A stretch of DNA of 64,000 bases from Phycomyces blakesleeanus NRRL 1555(-) (taxonomy: Eukaryota > Mucoromycota > Mucoromycetes > Mucorales > Phycomycetaceae), in NCBI RefSeq assembly GCF_001638985.1, contig NW_017265135.1:735223-799222 (forward strand). The letters are read 5' to 3'. A model generated the notes under the pieces. That model was not told where the DNA came from. It did not search any database and saw nothing but the letters and a program-made list of their open reading frames with translations. The position numbers were made by a program, and so were the translations under genes. Below, piece after piece: positions 1 to 11,182 of the stretch (its first letter is position 1; every line of letters begins with the position of its first letter).

Positions 1-224
1 TAAAAATAATAATTGGCATTTACGAGATCAAAGTTGGGCTTTTTACCTGTTTTAGGATGGCTATGGATGTAGAACAAGCGGTGGGATATCAAACCTGCAT
101 TTATCTTTTGTGTAAAATCTTTAATCTCTATAGACCACTGTCCAGACTGCAGTGTAACATGAAAAACCAAAATTGCCTTGCTTAAAAGTGCGACAAAAAA
201 ACAGGCCAAGCTACCACCTGTCAT
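1..224 (-). CDS. 5' part of an unidentified gene, cut by the window edge
   Basis: From an ATG at 222-224 the minus strand stays open for 74 codons to the first base of the window, so the end is missing. The peptide starts MTGGSLACFF, has a hydrophobic stretch at about residues 5-24 that could be a membrane segment or signal anchor, then a polar part with IHSHPKTGKKPN. A possible splice donor lies near 48. I recognise no family. The first ATG may be internal, since upstream exons could exist to the right of 224. An open frame of this length is unlikely but not impossible by chance in DNA this AT-rich. Confidence 0.35.
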   Translation of the reverse strand, partial: MTGGSLACFFVALLSKAILVFHVTLQSGQWSIEIKDFTQKINAGLISHRLFYIHSHPKTGKKPNFDLVNANYYF

Positions 225-600
225 TGTTCACTGTTATTCATATCATCTGACAGTTCCTCGTTTTGTTATGTATAGCAAATGTAAGTATATGGAATTAACC
301 ATTAAATCAAAGGATTCTAGACCTTGTTTGCGTCTGATTTGATACTATGACTTTTGAGCTGGTTGTTCTCTAATGGGACACCTAATAACGTAGGGAGTCA
401 AAAAAAGGGGGTGGAGCACAAGGCTGGAGCGACATAGTGAAAAAAAAAATCCAAGGTCGCACACTTTGGAACCAACAAGACAGTATAAGCCGGAGTCCAG
501 GGCTGGTGTCAATAGCTTCTTGTCCAACACCAACCTTTTCTCTTTCTTTTTCTCTTTTTTTTTCTTTTTTCTTTTTTGATCTCTTTATTGTGCATTACGA
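225..600. other. intergenic, probable divergent promoter region
   Basis: No gene is visible. A long pyrimidine tract (about 535-575) lies just before the ATG of the EF-hand gene, as is common upstream of fungal start sites. Confidence 0.4.
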
Positions 601-1946
601 TGGGGCAAGCACGCAGTAAAGAGACCCGAGACTTGACCCGAACTACGCATTGTAAGTCTACCCGAGAAAAAGAATGGAATCCTCTCTTCCATCATCTGAT
701 CGCATGTATATATATAAAAGTCTCTTCAAAGGAAATCAACAATCTACGGAACGATGTCGAGAGTTCAGCCAAACAGACCGACCAGTCCAGCATCACTGAA
801 AATGTGTTTAAAGAGGTAATTTATTATGCTCGTTTGAGACGCTCAGCTGATTCTCTTATAGGCAGTCAAGAAGTATGTCCCGTCTGTATCCTCTAGCGAC
901 GATGTATTTCTAAAGCGACTCTACGCAGCCTTTGACGTGAATAACAACCAGTCCCTCGATTTTGGGTAAAGAAAGAAAATTGAATCAAATATATCGAAAT
1001 GTAACATTCCTAATTACACAAAATACTAAATATCGAATACTAAACATAAAGTGAATTCGTGGATGGTTTGAGCGTATTTATGAAAGGCACAGCCGATGAG
1101 AAGATGGCTTGTAAGTTACTTTGATCCATAAACTAAAAAAAGGAATACTATTTACTCAATCGAAAACAAAGTATCTTTCAAGTTGTATGACATTGATCAT
1201 GATGGTTATCTCACAAGAAGTGAACTTGAAAGAGTTATGCTTCAACTGGTAAAGAATTTTTGTTTTTGTTTTTGTTTTTGTTTGGGTGATTTATTTTTTT
1301 CTGATATACTTGCTTTTATTCTTTTATATATAAAGTCTCATACATTTTCTGAAGAAGATCAAGCATCCGAGATCCAACAGTCGATCTCTCGAATGTTCGA
1401 CGATCTTGATGTGGACGGTGATGGAAAATTGGTAATATGCAAAATGATTAAATATGTACTGTATATTTCGAGATCTGATTACTTTTACTGATATATGGCA
1501 TGAAAAAAAAATGCACAATTACAACTACAACTATTTAGTCCTTTGAAGAATACAAACTATCTTCATTAAAGGAGCCAATGATTGTCGACTTTCTCGAGCA
1601 CTTTTTGGATCAGCACCATCTCTCCAATCAACCACGACCTCCATCGAGACCTCCTTCCGTGATTTCATATCGTTCCAATCTATCTGCTCCTCGCCGACCC
1701 AGTCCACACCATAATCAGCGCCTATCAATCCGTCTTTCTCAGGCAGAATTGTTGGAATATAGCCTACAGCAACAACAACAGCGATTGGGATCGAATAGTC
1801 CTAGTTCTAGCCCTCGTTCCTCACTTAATCCTTCTCACAGTCCCTCTTCTTCTACTGCTCTTTACCCGGCACGGATACCCAACCCTCATAGACTCAGCAG
1901 AGGCACCAGTATGGTCAGCCTTGACGCTGCCATTAGTTCGATTTAA
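601..1946 (+). CDS. EF-hand calcium sensor, calcineurin-B-like, probably N-myristoylated
   Basis: Seven exons join without frame breaks: 601-652, 721-815, 862-965, 1052-1110, 1172-1248, 1336-1431 and 1539-1946, giving 296 residues. The start MGQARSKE fits an N-myristoylation signal (Gly2, Ser6), as in calcineurin B and neuronal calcium sensors, so membrane attachment is likely. Three canonical calcium loops are visible: residues 74-85 (DVNNNQSLDFGE, with Gln at the usual Gly), 110-121 (DIDHDGYLTRSE) and 154-165 (DVDGDGKLSFEE). After about residue 180 the protein is a Ser/Pro/Gln-rich, disordered tail of more than 100 residues that calcineurin B itself lacks. By family knowledge it should bind calcium and regulate a partner such as a phosphatase, kinase or channel. 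The partner is not deducible, and it is not a classical calcineurin B or frequenin. Confidence 0.85.
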
Positions 1947-2428
1947 AAACAAAACATAAATGATTGTCATTGAATACCAACTTTTTATTATTATCTTTCT
2001 TTCATGATTTCTTTTTCCAAAGTAACTGTGTCGACTGTTCAACAGCTAAATACCAAGCGTATGTATGTATGCATGTATGCATGTATGCATGTCTATATGT
2101 CTATATGTCTATATGTATGTACATGTACATGTATATGTGTGTATGCGTGTATGCGTGTGTACATGTGTATGTATGTTGAATACAGATCAAGTTTATATTA
2201 TTGATTGCTGATTACCTTCTTACCCTTTACATTATTGTTCTTATTAACATTAAATAAAAATGCTTACACACACATACACAAAATTTGATGATGTCGAATA
2301 TACTTCTTTACCATTAAATATCTTGATTCAACAAGTTTCTGATCCAGGTTATCTTTAATATGCATTTTTGTCATCTTTTTTTTCTAAATCCTACAAATTT
2401 GAATCAAATGTGACCGCCAAATATTATC
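1947..2428. repeat. 3' flank with ATGT/TATG microsatellite
   Basis: Between the EF-hand stop and the structured element upstream of RPL12. At 2058-2175 there is an imperfect tetranucleotide tract (TATG, TATGTC and TACATG units). It is open in two frames by chance and is not a gene. AATAAA at about 2253 could serve as a poly(A) signal. Confidence 0.6.
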
Positions 2429-2551
2429 TGTCTGTCCACGGCAGATGCCGGGGATGTGGGGAAACCTAAGGATGGAGACCAAACGAGCCCCACCGTGGAT
2501 ACCTCCTTCTTACATATCCATCCGTTAGGTAATGATACTTGCGGATAGACA
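2429..2551 (+). promoter_or_regulatory. highly foldable RNA-like element with possible pseudoknot, upstream of RPL12
   Basis: Several complementary blocks fall in a nested order. The closing helix is 2429-2437 with 2543-2551 (9 pairs, one G-U). A hairpin joins 2439-2442 to 2447-2450 with loop AGAU. A 6-bp helix joins 2456-2461 to 2488-2493. A 13-bp helix with one bulge joins 2464-2476 to 2517-2530. The 5' strand of the last helix lies in the loop of the 6-bp helix and its 3' strand lies outside, which is an H-type pseudoknot layout. An alternative pairing, 2436-2441 with 2493-2498, would compete. The block is much richer in G and C than its surroundings and ends about 100 bases before the RPL12 ATG, so it could be 5' UTR or a separate small RNA. 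I matched it to no known riboswitch, ribozyme, snRNA or SRP RNA. Confidence 0.45.
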
Positions 2552-2652
2552 CTAGAATACACAACGACACGATTCGATGAAAACGATTAAACGATGGATG
2601 ACGAAAACGAAAACGATACCATAATTTTTGCTGACTCGCTCTCTGCTACAGA

Positions 2653-3331
2653 ATGCCGCCCAAGTTCGATCCATCTGAGGTTAAGATCATCTACCTGCGC
2701 GCCACTGGTAAAAAATAATAATAATCTTAGATTGAACTTTTTTTTTTCTTTTGATTATTAAGATATGATGTTAAATGATTAATTAGGTGGTGAGGTTGGT
2801 GCTTCTTCTGCTCTTGCCCCCAAGATCGGTCCCCTCGGTCTGTCCCCCAAGAAGGTCGGAGAAGACATCGCCAAGGGAACCAAGGAATGGAAGGGTCTCC
2901 GTGTCACCGTTCAGTTGACCATCCAGAACCGTCAGGCCCAGGTTTCTGTTGTCCCCTCTGCCTCTTCCCTTGTCATCAAGGCTCTTAACGAGCCCCCCAG
3001 AGATCGCAAGAAGGAGAAGAACATCAAGCACAGCGGTAACGTCTCCCTTGAGGCCATTATCGATGTTGCCCGCACCATGCGCTTCAAGTCCCTTGCCCGT
3101 GAGCTCAAGGGTACTGTTAAGGAGATCCTCGGTACTGCCAACTCTGTTGGTTGCACTGTCGATGGTCAAAGCCCCAAGGACTTGTGCGATGCCATTGATG
3201 CCGGCGAAGTCGAGATCCCTGTAAGTGACAATTTCAACTTTACGCATTAAAAATAAACGAAATCAATTCGAATAAAAAATAACAAAAAAAAACTCATATT
3301 CTTTATTTGCTATTTAATATAGGAAAAATAA
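2653..3331 (+). CDS. RPL12: 60S ribosomal protein uL11 (L12)
   Basis: Exons 2653-2707, 2787-3220 and 3323-3331 give 165 residues, the length of yeast Rpl12. The sequence follows eukaryotic L12 closely: MPPKFDP start, GEVGA and [20 protein letters not shown] in the N-terminal domain, [19 protein letters not shown], the [15 protein letters not shown] linker, and [12 protein letters not shown] in the RNA-binding C-terminal domain. uL11 forms the base of the P-stalk on 25S rRNA (the GTPase-associated centre) and acts in elongation-factor recruitment in the cytosol. The last exon is unusual: only nine bases, coding Glu-Lys-stop after a 102-base intron. If that intron were retained the protein would gain a short unrelated tail. 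Identification is certain. Codon use is more C-rich at third positions than in neighbours, as expected for high expression. Confidence 0.98.
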
Positions 3332-3648
3332 ATACCTCGCAGGCTATACTCCTCCCAAACTGCACATCTTTTTTTCTTTGAAAAAAATCAATAAACACAA
3401 TTACGGATGTAAGCAAGAAAGGAATGTCAATGGCAGGCATCCTACGATCGATTTTATATATGTATATATATTGCAACAAAAAGAGACATCTCACAGTAGT
3501 CCACTACATTTTCATTAACAACATCAGTTACATCAGCTCATCATCAACAATAAAACTGGAAACGATAATATCGATCATATTGATAAAGAGGATATACATT
3601 TTTATATTTTTATATTTATATGTATATGTATATATATATATATTGAAC
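3332..3648. other. convergent intergenic region
   Basis: 3' flanks of RPL12 (+) and the oxidoreductase (-). It is AT-rich with a (TA)n tract at 3611-3645. No gene is supported. Confidence 0.5.
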
Positions 3649-5272
3649 TTAATTCACACGAACAACAATTTTACCCATTGACTGGTTGCTCTCAAGATAT
3701 TTATGAGCTTCCACAATATCCTTCCAGTCAAACACTTTGTCAACAAACACCTTTACAGCACCGTCGTCTTTGCACAGATGATGTGCAATAGCCTTTTCAT
3801 AAACAGCATCACGAAGTCTGATCTGATACTCCAAACAACGACTTCTGAGGGCAGTTCCTTCAATCTAAAACACTCCAATTGATGAGTTTTTTTTATGAGA
3901 ATCTGTGGATATAATAGTCAAACTTACTCTAATACGCTTGAACAGCAATGGGGCAATGTTGAAGTTGGGAACCAGATTACCTGATTTACATAATAATTTT
4001 AGTCTTCAATGGTCAATTCTTTTTAACACACTTGACAGTTCTATACGTACCACTCATAAATGCAAGGATTACCATATGCCCATCCTTTGCAAGTGAATTG
4101 ATATTGTCATTCCAGTAATCTTTTCCAATCATATCCACGACTACATTAACGCCATTTCCATTTGTTTCTTTTGCGATCTATTAATTTATACAAATGTGAA
4201 TCCTATTGTTCTGTACATCTAGCCATTCAATCGTAATCTCAACACTTACAACATCAGCCCATTTTTCAGTCTTGTAGTTGATGGCTCGTGTTGCACCAAG
4301 TTTTTCGCAGAATGCTACCTTTTCGTCAGATCCAGCTGTGACAAAAATCTTGTTGCTAAAATATAATCGTAAGTCAGGACAGACACACACACAATTGTCT
4401 ACTACAATAGACCCCTTTAATAATCCACACTTACGCGCCAAAATCTTTAGCTAATTGAATGGCAGCTATTCCGACTCCTGATGCTCCCGCATGAATTAAA
4501 ATATCTTGGCCTTCTTTTAGCTCGGCCACAAAAAAGAGAGCCTGGTATGCAGTAAACCATGTCTCAGGAATTGCAGCAGCTTTCTCAAAAGACACATTTT
4601 CTGATTTGGGAATAGCCAAACCCTCTTCTATAACCGCGTACTAAAATAAAAAAATAAAAAAATAAAAATCAATACTTTGACGCCAACACAAACACATTAC
4701 ACAACGATCTCAGTACTGCTTTGTCTGTATTAACAAACCTCAGCGTAGGCTCCACCGGGAATCAATCCAAAAATGGCGTCACCTTTCTTGAACTTGGTGA
4801 CTAGGAGAAAAGCACAGATATAAGGGATTATTATCAAGAATATATGTATAATCATTTAAACAAGTAATATATTATTTAATTATTTCTTTCTATATTAATA
4901 TCTTACCATTTTTACCAACTGACTCAACTATACCAGATAGTTCTACTCCCAGAATAGGACTGGCACCAGGAGGAGGAGGATAGTTACCCTCACGCTGGTT
5001 AATATCCATACGATTCAGACAGAAACATTTGATCTAGCATCTCATGTTAATGACATTTCTACATGACCAACTCATTTAGCTTCTTACTTTGACGAGTAGC
5101 TGAGTATCAGTCGGGGTGGGAGTCTGGTATTCACCAATGTACAGCTGAGACGCGTCTCCTGTATATTTCGATTGAAGTTAGAGACATGAGAGCGTATAAT
5201 ATATATATATATATATAGTATATTTCATAAAGTAAATATCTTGCCTGGCTGCTTGACTTGAACGGCTAACAT
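3649..5272 (-). CDS. NADPH:quinone oxidoreductase, PIG3/zeta-crystallin type (MDR family)
   Basis: Nine exons on the minus strand (5245-5272, 5088-5158, 4907-5033, 4739-4800, 4435-4640, 4250-4355, 4051-4177, 3928-3980, 3649-3864) make 331 residues, matching human TP53I3/PIG3 (about 332). Visible landmarks are the [10 protein letters not shown] start, [19 protein letters not shown] in the catalytic domain, [15 protein letters not shown], the dinucleotide-binding [25 protein letters not shown], and the end [17 protein letters not shown]. The enzyme should reduce quinones, giving up one electron at a time, with NADPH, in the cytosol, as a stress or detoxification function. The first intron starts with GC instead of GT (bases 5244-5243, GCAAGA); the frame requires it. 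The acceptors and all other donors are standard. No zinc-binding residues are expected in this subfamily. The physiological substrate is not known from sequence. Confidence 0.93.
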
Positions 5273-6494
5273 TTTGTATGATCTGGTAAGAGTGTAAATA
5301 GGTTTTATAGAAATAAAAAGAGATAGATTGATGGTATTGAGATATCGTTTTTATAGGTACTGCTTAATAATGTCAAGATAAAAATAACTTGAAAAATCAC
5401 TCTGACGTGAAGCTGTGCTCGCGGACTTGGTTTTAATTTTATTTATTTGTTTCCAGAAAAAGCATCTTGACGTGGATTTGGATCACAATGATTGTCTATC
5501 AAAGAAATTGTACTGAATACACAGTGTATATTTAGGAGTAGAAATTTAGGTAATGCTTTTGATATTTTAATAGCCATATATGTATAAATTTTCTTATTTG
5601 CTCTCAGGTACAAAGACTTGCAAATAAGTCCATCGCCGAAAACAATAGAAAATTCGGTGAATTTGTAAGCAGACAGGAACTATATCGATCTTGACAAGTA
5701 TTTATCAAGTATATGATTTACTAAAAGGTCAGATAAAACAGTATCTTGAAGACATAAGATAAATCAAATGTATTTTTTTACATATTACTACCATACGTCA
5801 AATACAATATAAGATATGCTCCTACTTTATTCAGTAGATATATATCATTCTATTTGAAGAATTACTTTTATTTATGACTTGAATCAACTCAAACACCAAC
5901 CGTTACCAAAAATTGGGCACTGTAATACTCAGTATGTATTATTATTATTTTACCCCTCCGCTAATGCACTCGCAAAATGTTGAAAAATTTATAGAAAGTT
6001 TGTTAATTCTGTTTACTTTGATGGCCACGGGAGGTTTTTTTTTTTTTACAATTTCTCTAAAGATACATACAGGCACAATGATTGGTTCATTGTTATTCAT
6101 TTATACATTCTGTTGACCTAATTTACGCAAAAATAGCCTATGTTTTTATTTCTTTTACTCTTATAATGATAATAATAATAATGAAATCGCAAAAATCTTG
6201 CTAGCTATCTCATATCACACAATATTAACAGCTGGCACAAAAATAAAAATAAGAAATAGGTCATCATGATCTAAAAAATTGTGGGAGTACAATGATAAAT
6301 GGTGACAAGTTTGTATTTTAAAATAAATAAATTTTGTTTATTAAAGTATATAAACAAATATATTGAATATATATGATAAATGTTTAAGAGATTAGGTGTG
6401 CGTGTGTGTGTGTAATGTAATAAAGGCTGGAGTAATAATAATAATAATAGTAGTAGCAATAATAAAAAAGGATCGCATATCAACAAAAAAAAAA
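5273..6494. other. intergenic, divided by promoter (left) and 3' flank (right)
   Basis: I see no gene. There are short AT-rich open frames only, a (TA)n run near 5201-5220 just inside intron 1, and (AAT)n/(AAC)n-type tracts near 6165-6180 and 6433-6450. Confidence 0.5.
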
Positions 6495-8464
6495 CTAGTC
6501 TGAAAAGATCTCTTGCTTAGTGTAGTCCAGCTTCTTTTCTTTTGACTCAAACAGATCCGGTTTCTCTGCTTTGGCACGGGCAAGCTCAGCTTCAGCGCGC
6601 CAAACGAGATAGGATTCTGTAGAGAAAATAACATCGAGCTCTTCAAGAGTCTTGTTACTAGTTTCAGGATAAAATGCCCAGACAATTGGGATCGAAAGGA
6701 AGTTAAAGGCAGCAAAGATCAAAAAAGTGGCCCAGCCAATGCTAGATAACATTGGGGGAGTGATTTCCATGACCAAAGCATTTCCCACGGACCAACCAAC
6801 AACACTCCAGGCACCACCCTTTGCGCGGACCTTGGTGGGATAAATCTCAACCTGACAAAACATTTGATAGTTTAGTGGGTCATTCTTTTCCCGGATATTG
6901 CACAAAAGACAGGATAAAGTAAAATAAGATAAATAAAATTCTGTACTTACAGGGTACAACCAAGGGACAGTCAGCCATGTCATACCGAAAAATGCAGTGT
7001 AGGCAAATGTAAAAACAGTTGCCCCAATACCATAAGCATGAGGATTTTGGACCATAATAGATGGCTTGGTAAGCACAGCAACCATAAGAAGTGAAATTCC
7101 TTGGCAGATTGCACCATAAAACAGTGTAAAGCGGCGACCCCAACGATCCAGGGTAAAGACAGCAACCAGAGTAGCCATCATGTAGGTAACATTGTTGATG
7201 CCAGACAAAAGTTGAGACGTTCTTTCGTCAAAGCCGGCGCCACCAAAGACAGTTGGTGCATACACAGTAATCTGCAAATCAATATATATGTACAGTGGAT
7301 AAATTAGGATTTATAGGATCTTTGCAGGGGTGTCTTTTTTTTTTTTTTTAAAAAAAGAATAATAATAATAGTCTACTTACGACTCCAATACCAGTCAGTT
7401 CTTGGATAATTTGAAGCCATATAGACAAATGAACACGGCGAGGGATATTGAGTTTGTCTTTTTTGAACAGCATGCTGAGATAGCCTGGTTCACCATCTTC
7501 CTTTTCTTCACGAATATTTTCTTTGATTTGAGAATATTCATTCTGAACATCGATATGGTCAATGTTTCCATCACCACGGAGAGCACCGAGGATTTCCAAG
7601 CCTTCTTTTTCACGTCCCTGCTTGATCAGCCAGCGAGGGGACTCGGGGAAAAAATTGATTCCTACAGCTAGAATTACCAGAGGGATCAACTGAAAAGCAA
7701 TAGGAAATCTCCATCGGAAGCCACCCTCAGTAAAACTCAAACCATAGGCTAACCAGTACTATGAAAATAAATAAAATATATATATATATATATACCATAC
7801 TTTAATATACTTTCTTCTCTTTGCTAATTCCTTATTTTTCAAACAATAATACTTACAGCAACCACGACACCAAAGATGTTAAGAGTGAATTCCATAGCAA
7901 GAAACATTCCGCGAGAAGTGTGATGAGAGGTTTCAGCACTCCAAACAGGGACAATGGCATTCAGGTGACCAGTTCCAATACCGGTAATAATACGTGCGCA
8001 GATCATCCAAGCAATATTCTGGGAACAAGTCTGAAGAGAAGCTCCAATGATCCCAATTACGGATCCTACAACAACGGTTCTAATACGGCCGATGCGATCA
8101 CCGATCCACCCACCCATCAAGGCACCGATCAATGTTCCCGCATAGTAGACGGCCACAACACCACCTAACAGAGCGTCGTTGTTTTCAAGGCCCATTATGT
8201 TGATATAGTCCTTGGATATATTGACACCACTCATTACACCTTGATCATACTGTCTTACAAAATAAACAAATACATAGATAGATAGATCAGTTTTTACAAG
8301 TTTTTTTTTATTTGATTTGATTTGATTTGCTTTATATACAACAATTATTCATATAATCTTTAAAGACTTACACCAAAGAAGAAGATACTCAGACCAGCTG
8401 CCAAGTTGATAGCCAGTACCAAGGAAGAACCGCTGAAATAGCGATGAGCATTGAACATTCGCAT
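6495..8464 (-). CDS. MFS sugar transporter (sugar porter family)
   Basis: Exons 8372-8464, 7857-8249, 7381-7758, 6951-7271 and 6495-6851 are all in phase 0 and give 513 residues, a normal sugar-porter length. Family motifs are present: GYDQGVMSG after the first membrane helix, GGWIGDRIGR between helices 2 and 3, RIITGIGTG and ETSHHTSRG around helix 4, FPESPRWLIKQGR before the central loop, QELTGIGVV in helix 7, DRWGRR, and the closing PETSNKTLEELD. The protein should sit in the plasma membrane with 12 helices and import a hexose, pentose or polyol by proton symport or facilitated diffusion. The substrate cannot be read from the sequence. The start MRMFNAHRYF is chosen because all upstream frames close; a short upstream coding exon near 8580-8660 is possible but does not splice in frame. 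Confidence 0.92.
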
Positions 8465-9739
8465 TGCAGCAAAGATAAGATGGTCGTATTCTCTGAATCA
8501 AAAAAATTGTGGGGAAGTGCTTATTATATACATACTTTTTTTTCTAAAATATATATATATATAATCTGGGGAAAATATTCTATACATTTGTTCCCGTCTA
8601 GTCTTTACCAGAAATGATCTCTTGTGCTCACTCGACCATTCCTTAATAGGAATCTGTAGCTGAAACATCTGTTTTTATAGATCAAAGTTTAGATTTGCTA
8701 TATATTATATTTATATATTTTATATTGTAAGAGGTATAAGCACCTCTAGTGGATATTAGAACATTGCCCTATTTGGTGTATAATATTGAGTTCGGCTTTA
8801 GGGATTCTTCCCCCAAAAAAATACCACAAAAGAAAAGATATGGATCACTTTTGTCAGAATCTTCAGAAAATTATACCTCTATTGTGTTTCCAGATTGTCA
8901 GCTGTATTGGACAGAAAAAAAAAGTCACCTGACAGGATACTTCATTAAATATTCCTATTGGATCAATAAAGTCTTGCATTCGGATTATTCTGTGTTCGAA
9001 AAGTATGAAGCCTCATACTTTCCTCAATTGATTTACTCCAAAAAAACAAAGAACGAAAGAAAATCTCTACACTGACAAATTCTAGCTGGATCAATTTATT
9101 ATTTTGGTTTGGTTTGGTGTTACTCAGTAACAAATTATACAAGCCAAGGCAACAAGTTGTGTTGGATCGATCTCAATACCAAAAAAAAAGACCTTACTCA
9201 AAGACACTCTAGTACAAATGCATCTTTGTTTATCAGCTCTAGATGACCAACAAACTCATTTGAGGCTCGTACAGTTGTCGATCTCTATACCATATATATG
9301 ATATATTTTTAATAGTACTTTTCGAGAGTAGTACCTGGGGCTCTTATATATCCCGTACTTTAAGACATTGTACTAATACAGTCATACATAGTAATGTTAA
9401 ATAAAACAAAAAAAAGAGAAACTTTTATGCTCATTTCACAATGTAAATCCTCGTTGCTCAAAAAATCATTAATCAAAACGACATGCGTATTCGAGAATTC
9501 CGAAAGAGCACTCGTGACCCTTGCCATCAACGAAAAGAAAAGTATTAAGGGCTTTCTATATTCTGAAAAAGCTTACACTTCATAAGGTTGCAGCAACTGT
9601 TGAGATGAAATTGCCAAGTGTACAAAAATAAAAATAAAACCTATACAGACCTATGGTAATCCATCTATCTCGTATAATAAATTTAGAATGTCATTAGAAT
9701 CAATGTCAAATAATGCTTGCAGAAACTCTGGAATAGAAT
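8465..9739 (+). other. intergenic with one weak 108-codon open frame (8749-9075)
   Basis: Probable promoter of the transporter plus repeat-island border. An open frame at 8749-9075 encodes a Lys/Tyr/Ser-rich peptide without any motif I know. It has no introns and its composition matches the surrounding AT-rich DNA, so it is a doubtful gene. Another short frame at 9394-9585 may be the decayed N-terminal end of the transposase that follows. Confidence 0.25.
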
Positions 9740-10451
9740 GAGTCAAGCTTCTTTACTTCAAATCTTGCATTGGTGCAAACAAACCTTGCTTGAAAGAAGA
9801 ACACAAGAAGGTCAGAATTTGTTGGGCCAAATTACGAGTGAGTTGTTCCAATAAACAATGAACTATTGTAGTATGGTCTGGCAAATCTTGTTTATGCTTG
9901 GAGGGAAACGATGGATCAAAGCGCGTCTTCCAAAAAATTAAAAAAAGGTACAAAGAAAAGCAGGCCATTGATACGGTGAAGCAAAGTGGTGGTGGTATAA
10001 TGTTTTTGAGTGAAAGATTTGGACCGTTAAAGGTAATCAAAAGCGAAAGTGTGAACCAGGATAAATACATTGATACCCTGGCCCAAGCCTTGCTCCATTA
10101 GTTTACAGTCATCACCAGAAATCAGAGAAGGACTTTTATCCTTCAGGAGAATGGGTCAAGTTGCCACACAGGGGTATATGCTCAATAGTGGAAGAGGACC
10201 CAGCAGACCTGCGGGCTTGACTTCTGGCCTGCCCAAAGTTCAAATTTGAATCCTATTAAAAATTTATGGAGTATTATTGAAAGGAAAATCGACAAGAGAA
10301 GAGTCTCCAACAACTCTTTGGACACTTTGGAGATAGCTTTACAAGAGAAATAGAAGAAATCGATTTGGAGTTTTCAGGACGCTTGGCGGAGAGAATGCAG
10401 AGAAGATGCCTAGCTGTAATTGATGCCCATGGAGGTCCCACCGATTACTAG
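9740..10451 (+). pseudogene. dead Tc1/mariner transposase (DDE domain)
   Basis: Translating across stops and frame changes gives a recognisable Tc1-like order: KPCLKEEHKKVR, CLEGNDGSKRVFQKIKKRY, SGGGIMFLSERFGPL, NQDKYIDTLAQALL, then WPAQSSNLNPIKNLWSIIERK and a C-terminal AVIDAN-GGPT-like tail. In active members the catalytic triad sits in SDES, FQQDNA and LNPIENLW. Here these read SGKS, LQENG and LNPIKNLW, so all three acidic positions are changed and at least four stops interrupt the frame. No intact terminal inverted repeats were found. It is an old, inactive copy marking the left edge of the repeat island. Confidence 0.8.
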
Positions 10452-10596
10452 CCACTTTTTATTTTATTTTATTTATTTTAGATGAACATCTCGAACTATG
10501 CTCCTCCAAAATATACATTTACTAGTTATATTATAATTATAGTAATTGATTTTTGAATAACGATCATATATATTTGCAAATTTTATAGAACTTAAT

Positions 10597-11165
10597 TGAC
10601 ACAGTCGGTTTTGGACAAGATCAATTTTCGGCTACGCTCGTTTGATTTATCCATACCTAGTTAATGCAAGTAACAGCTTAACAAGATTCCAAATTTATTC
10701 TATCTTAAGTTTTTCCTTACCTTTACTTCCTTCATGACTTGTTCATATTAAAGTTATTTCCATAATTTTATCTTCCCGTCCTAAACGTCACTAGTACCCA
10801 TATTCAATCACCCACACTATTATTCTTCAAATTATATCAATAGCCTGATATCAGCTTAACTCAAAAAAACTATATAATCCCAAACAGATCAATTCAATAA
10901 AGAACAATTGTTACACGCTTACATTTTCTTTTCCTTTCTTTTTCTGGGTCTTGATCACAAGAACACAGCTATTTGTTACAAAAGCTACGAATGATGATCT
11001 GACCACCCCTCTCCACTTTTTATCTACACTTTTTTCACCAACCATTACATCACATAAACACATCACGTCTTACCACTCTCCTACCAGATTATCTGTAATC
11101 CTTTGGCTTTATATTACTGCGACCTCCCTTCCTCGTCCAATATTGATTACTAATGACATGTTGCG
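10597..11165 (+). repeat. dispersed repeat A, copy 1
   Basis: From about 10790 to 11160 the sequence matches 20385-20775 in the same orientation. Shared blocks include TACCCATATTCAA, ATCAGCTTAACTCA, AAAAACTATATA, TTTGTTACAAA and CACCACTCTCCTAC-like strings, with many substitutions. A short match also exists at 10600-10620 (TCGGTTTTGGACAAG, compare 20372-20390), so copy 1 seems to hold about 170 extra bases near its left end. It looks like a decayed transposon end or solo LTR with an AATAAA-like signal. It is followed directly by repeat B. Confidence 0.6.
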
Positions 11166-11182
11166 TGTATACTCACATTTTT

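Noticed and set aside
2058..2204. Two overlapping Met/Tyr/Cys/Val-rich open frames
   Set aside because: They are translations of a TATG-type microsatellite in the 3' flank of the EF-hand gene.
2429..2551. TPP riboswitch, hammerhead or HDV-like ribozyme
   Set aside because: No CUGAGA/ACCUGA blocks, no CUGAUGA...GAAA core. The order of helices is partly HDV-like, but the short inner hairpin and the catalytic-cytosine region are not recognisable.
8749..9075. Real 108-residue gene
   Set aside because: No motif, no introns and composition like the flanking DNA; kept only as a note inside the intergenic entry.
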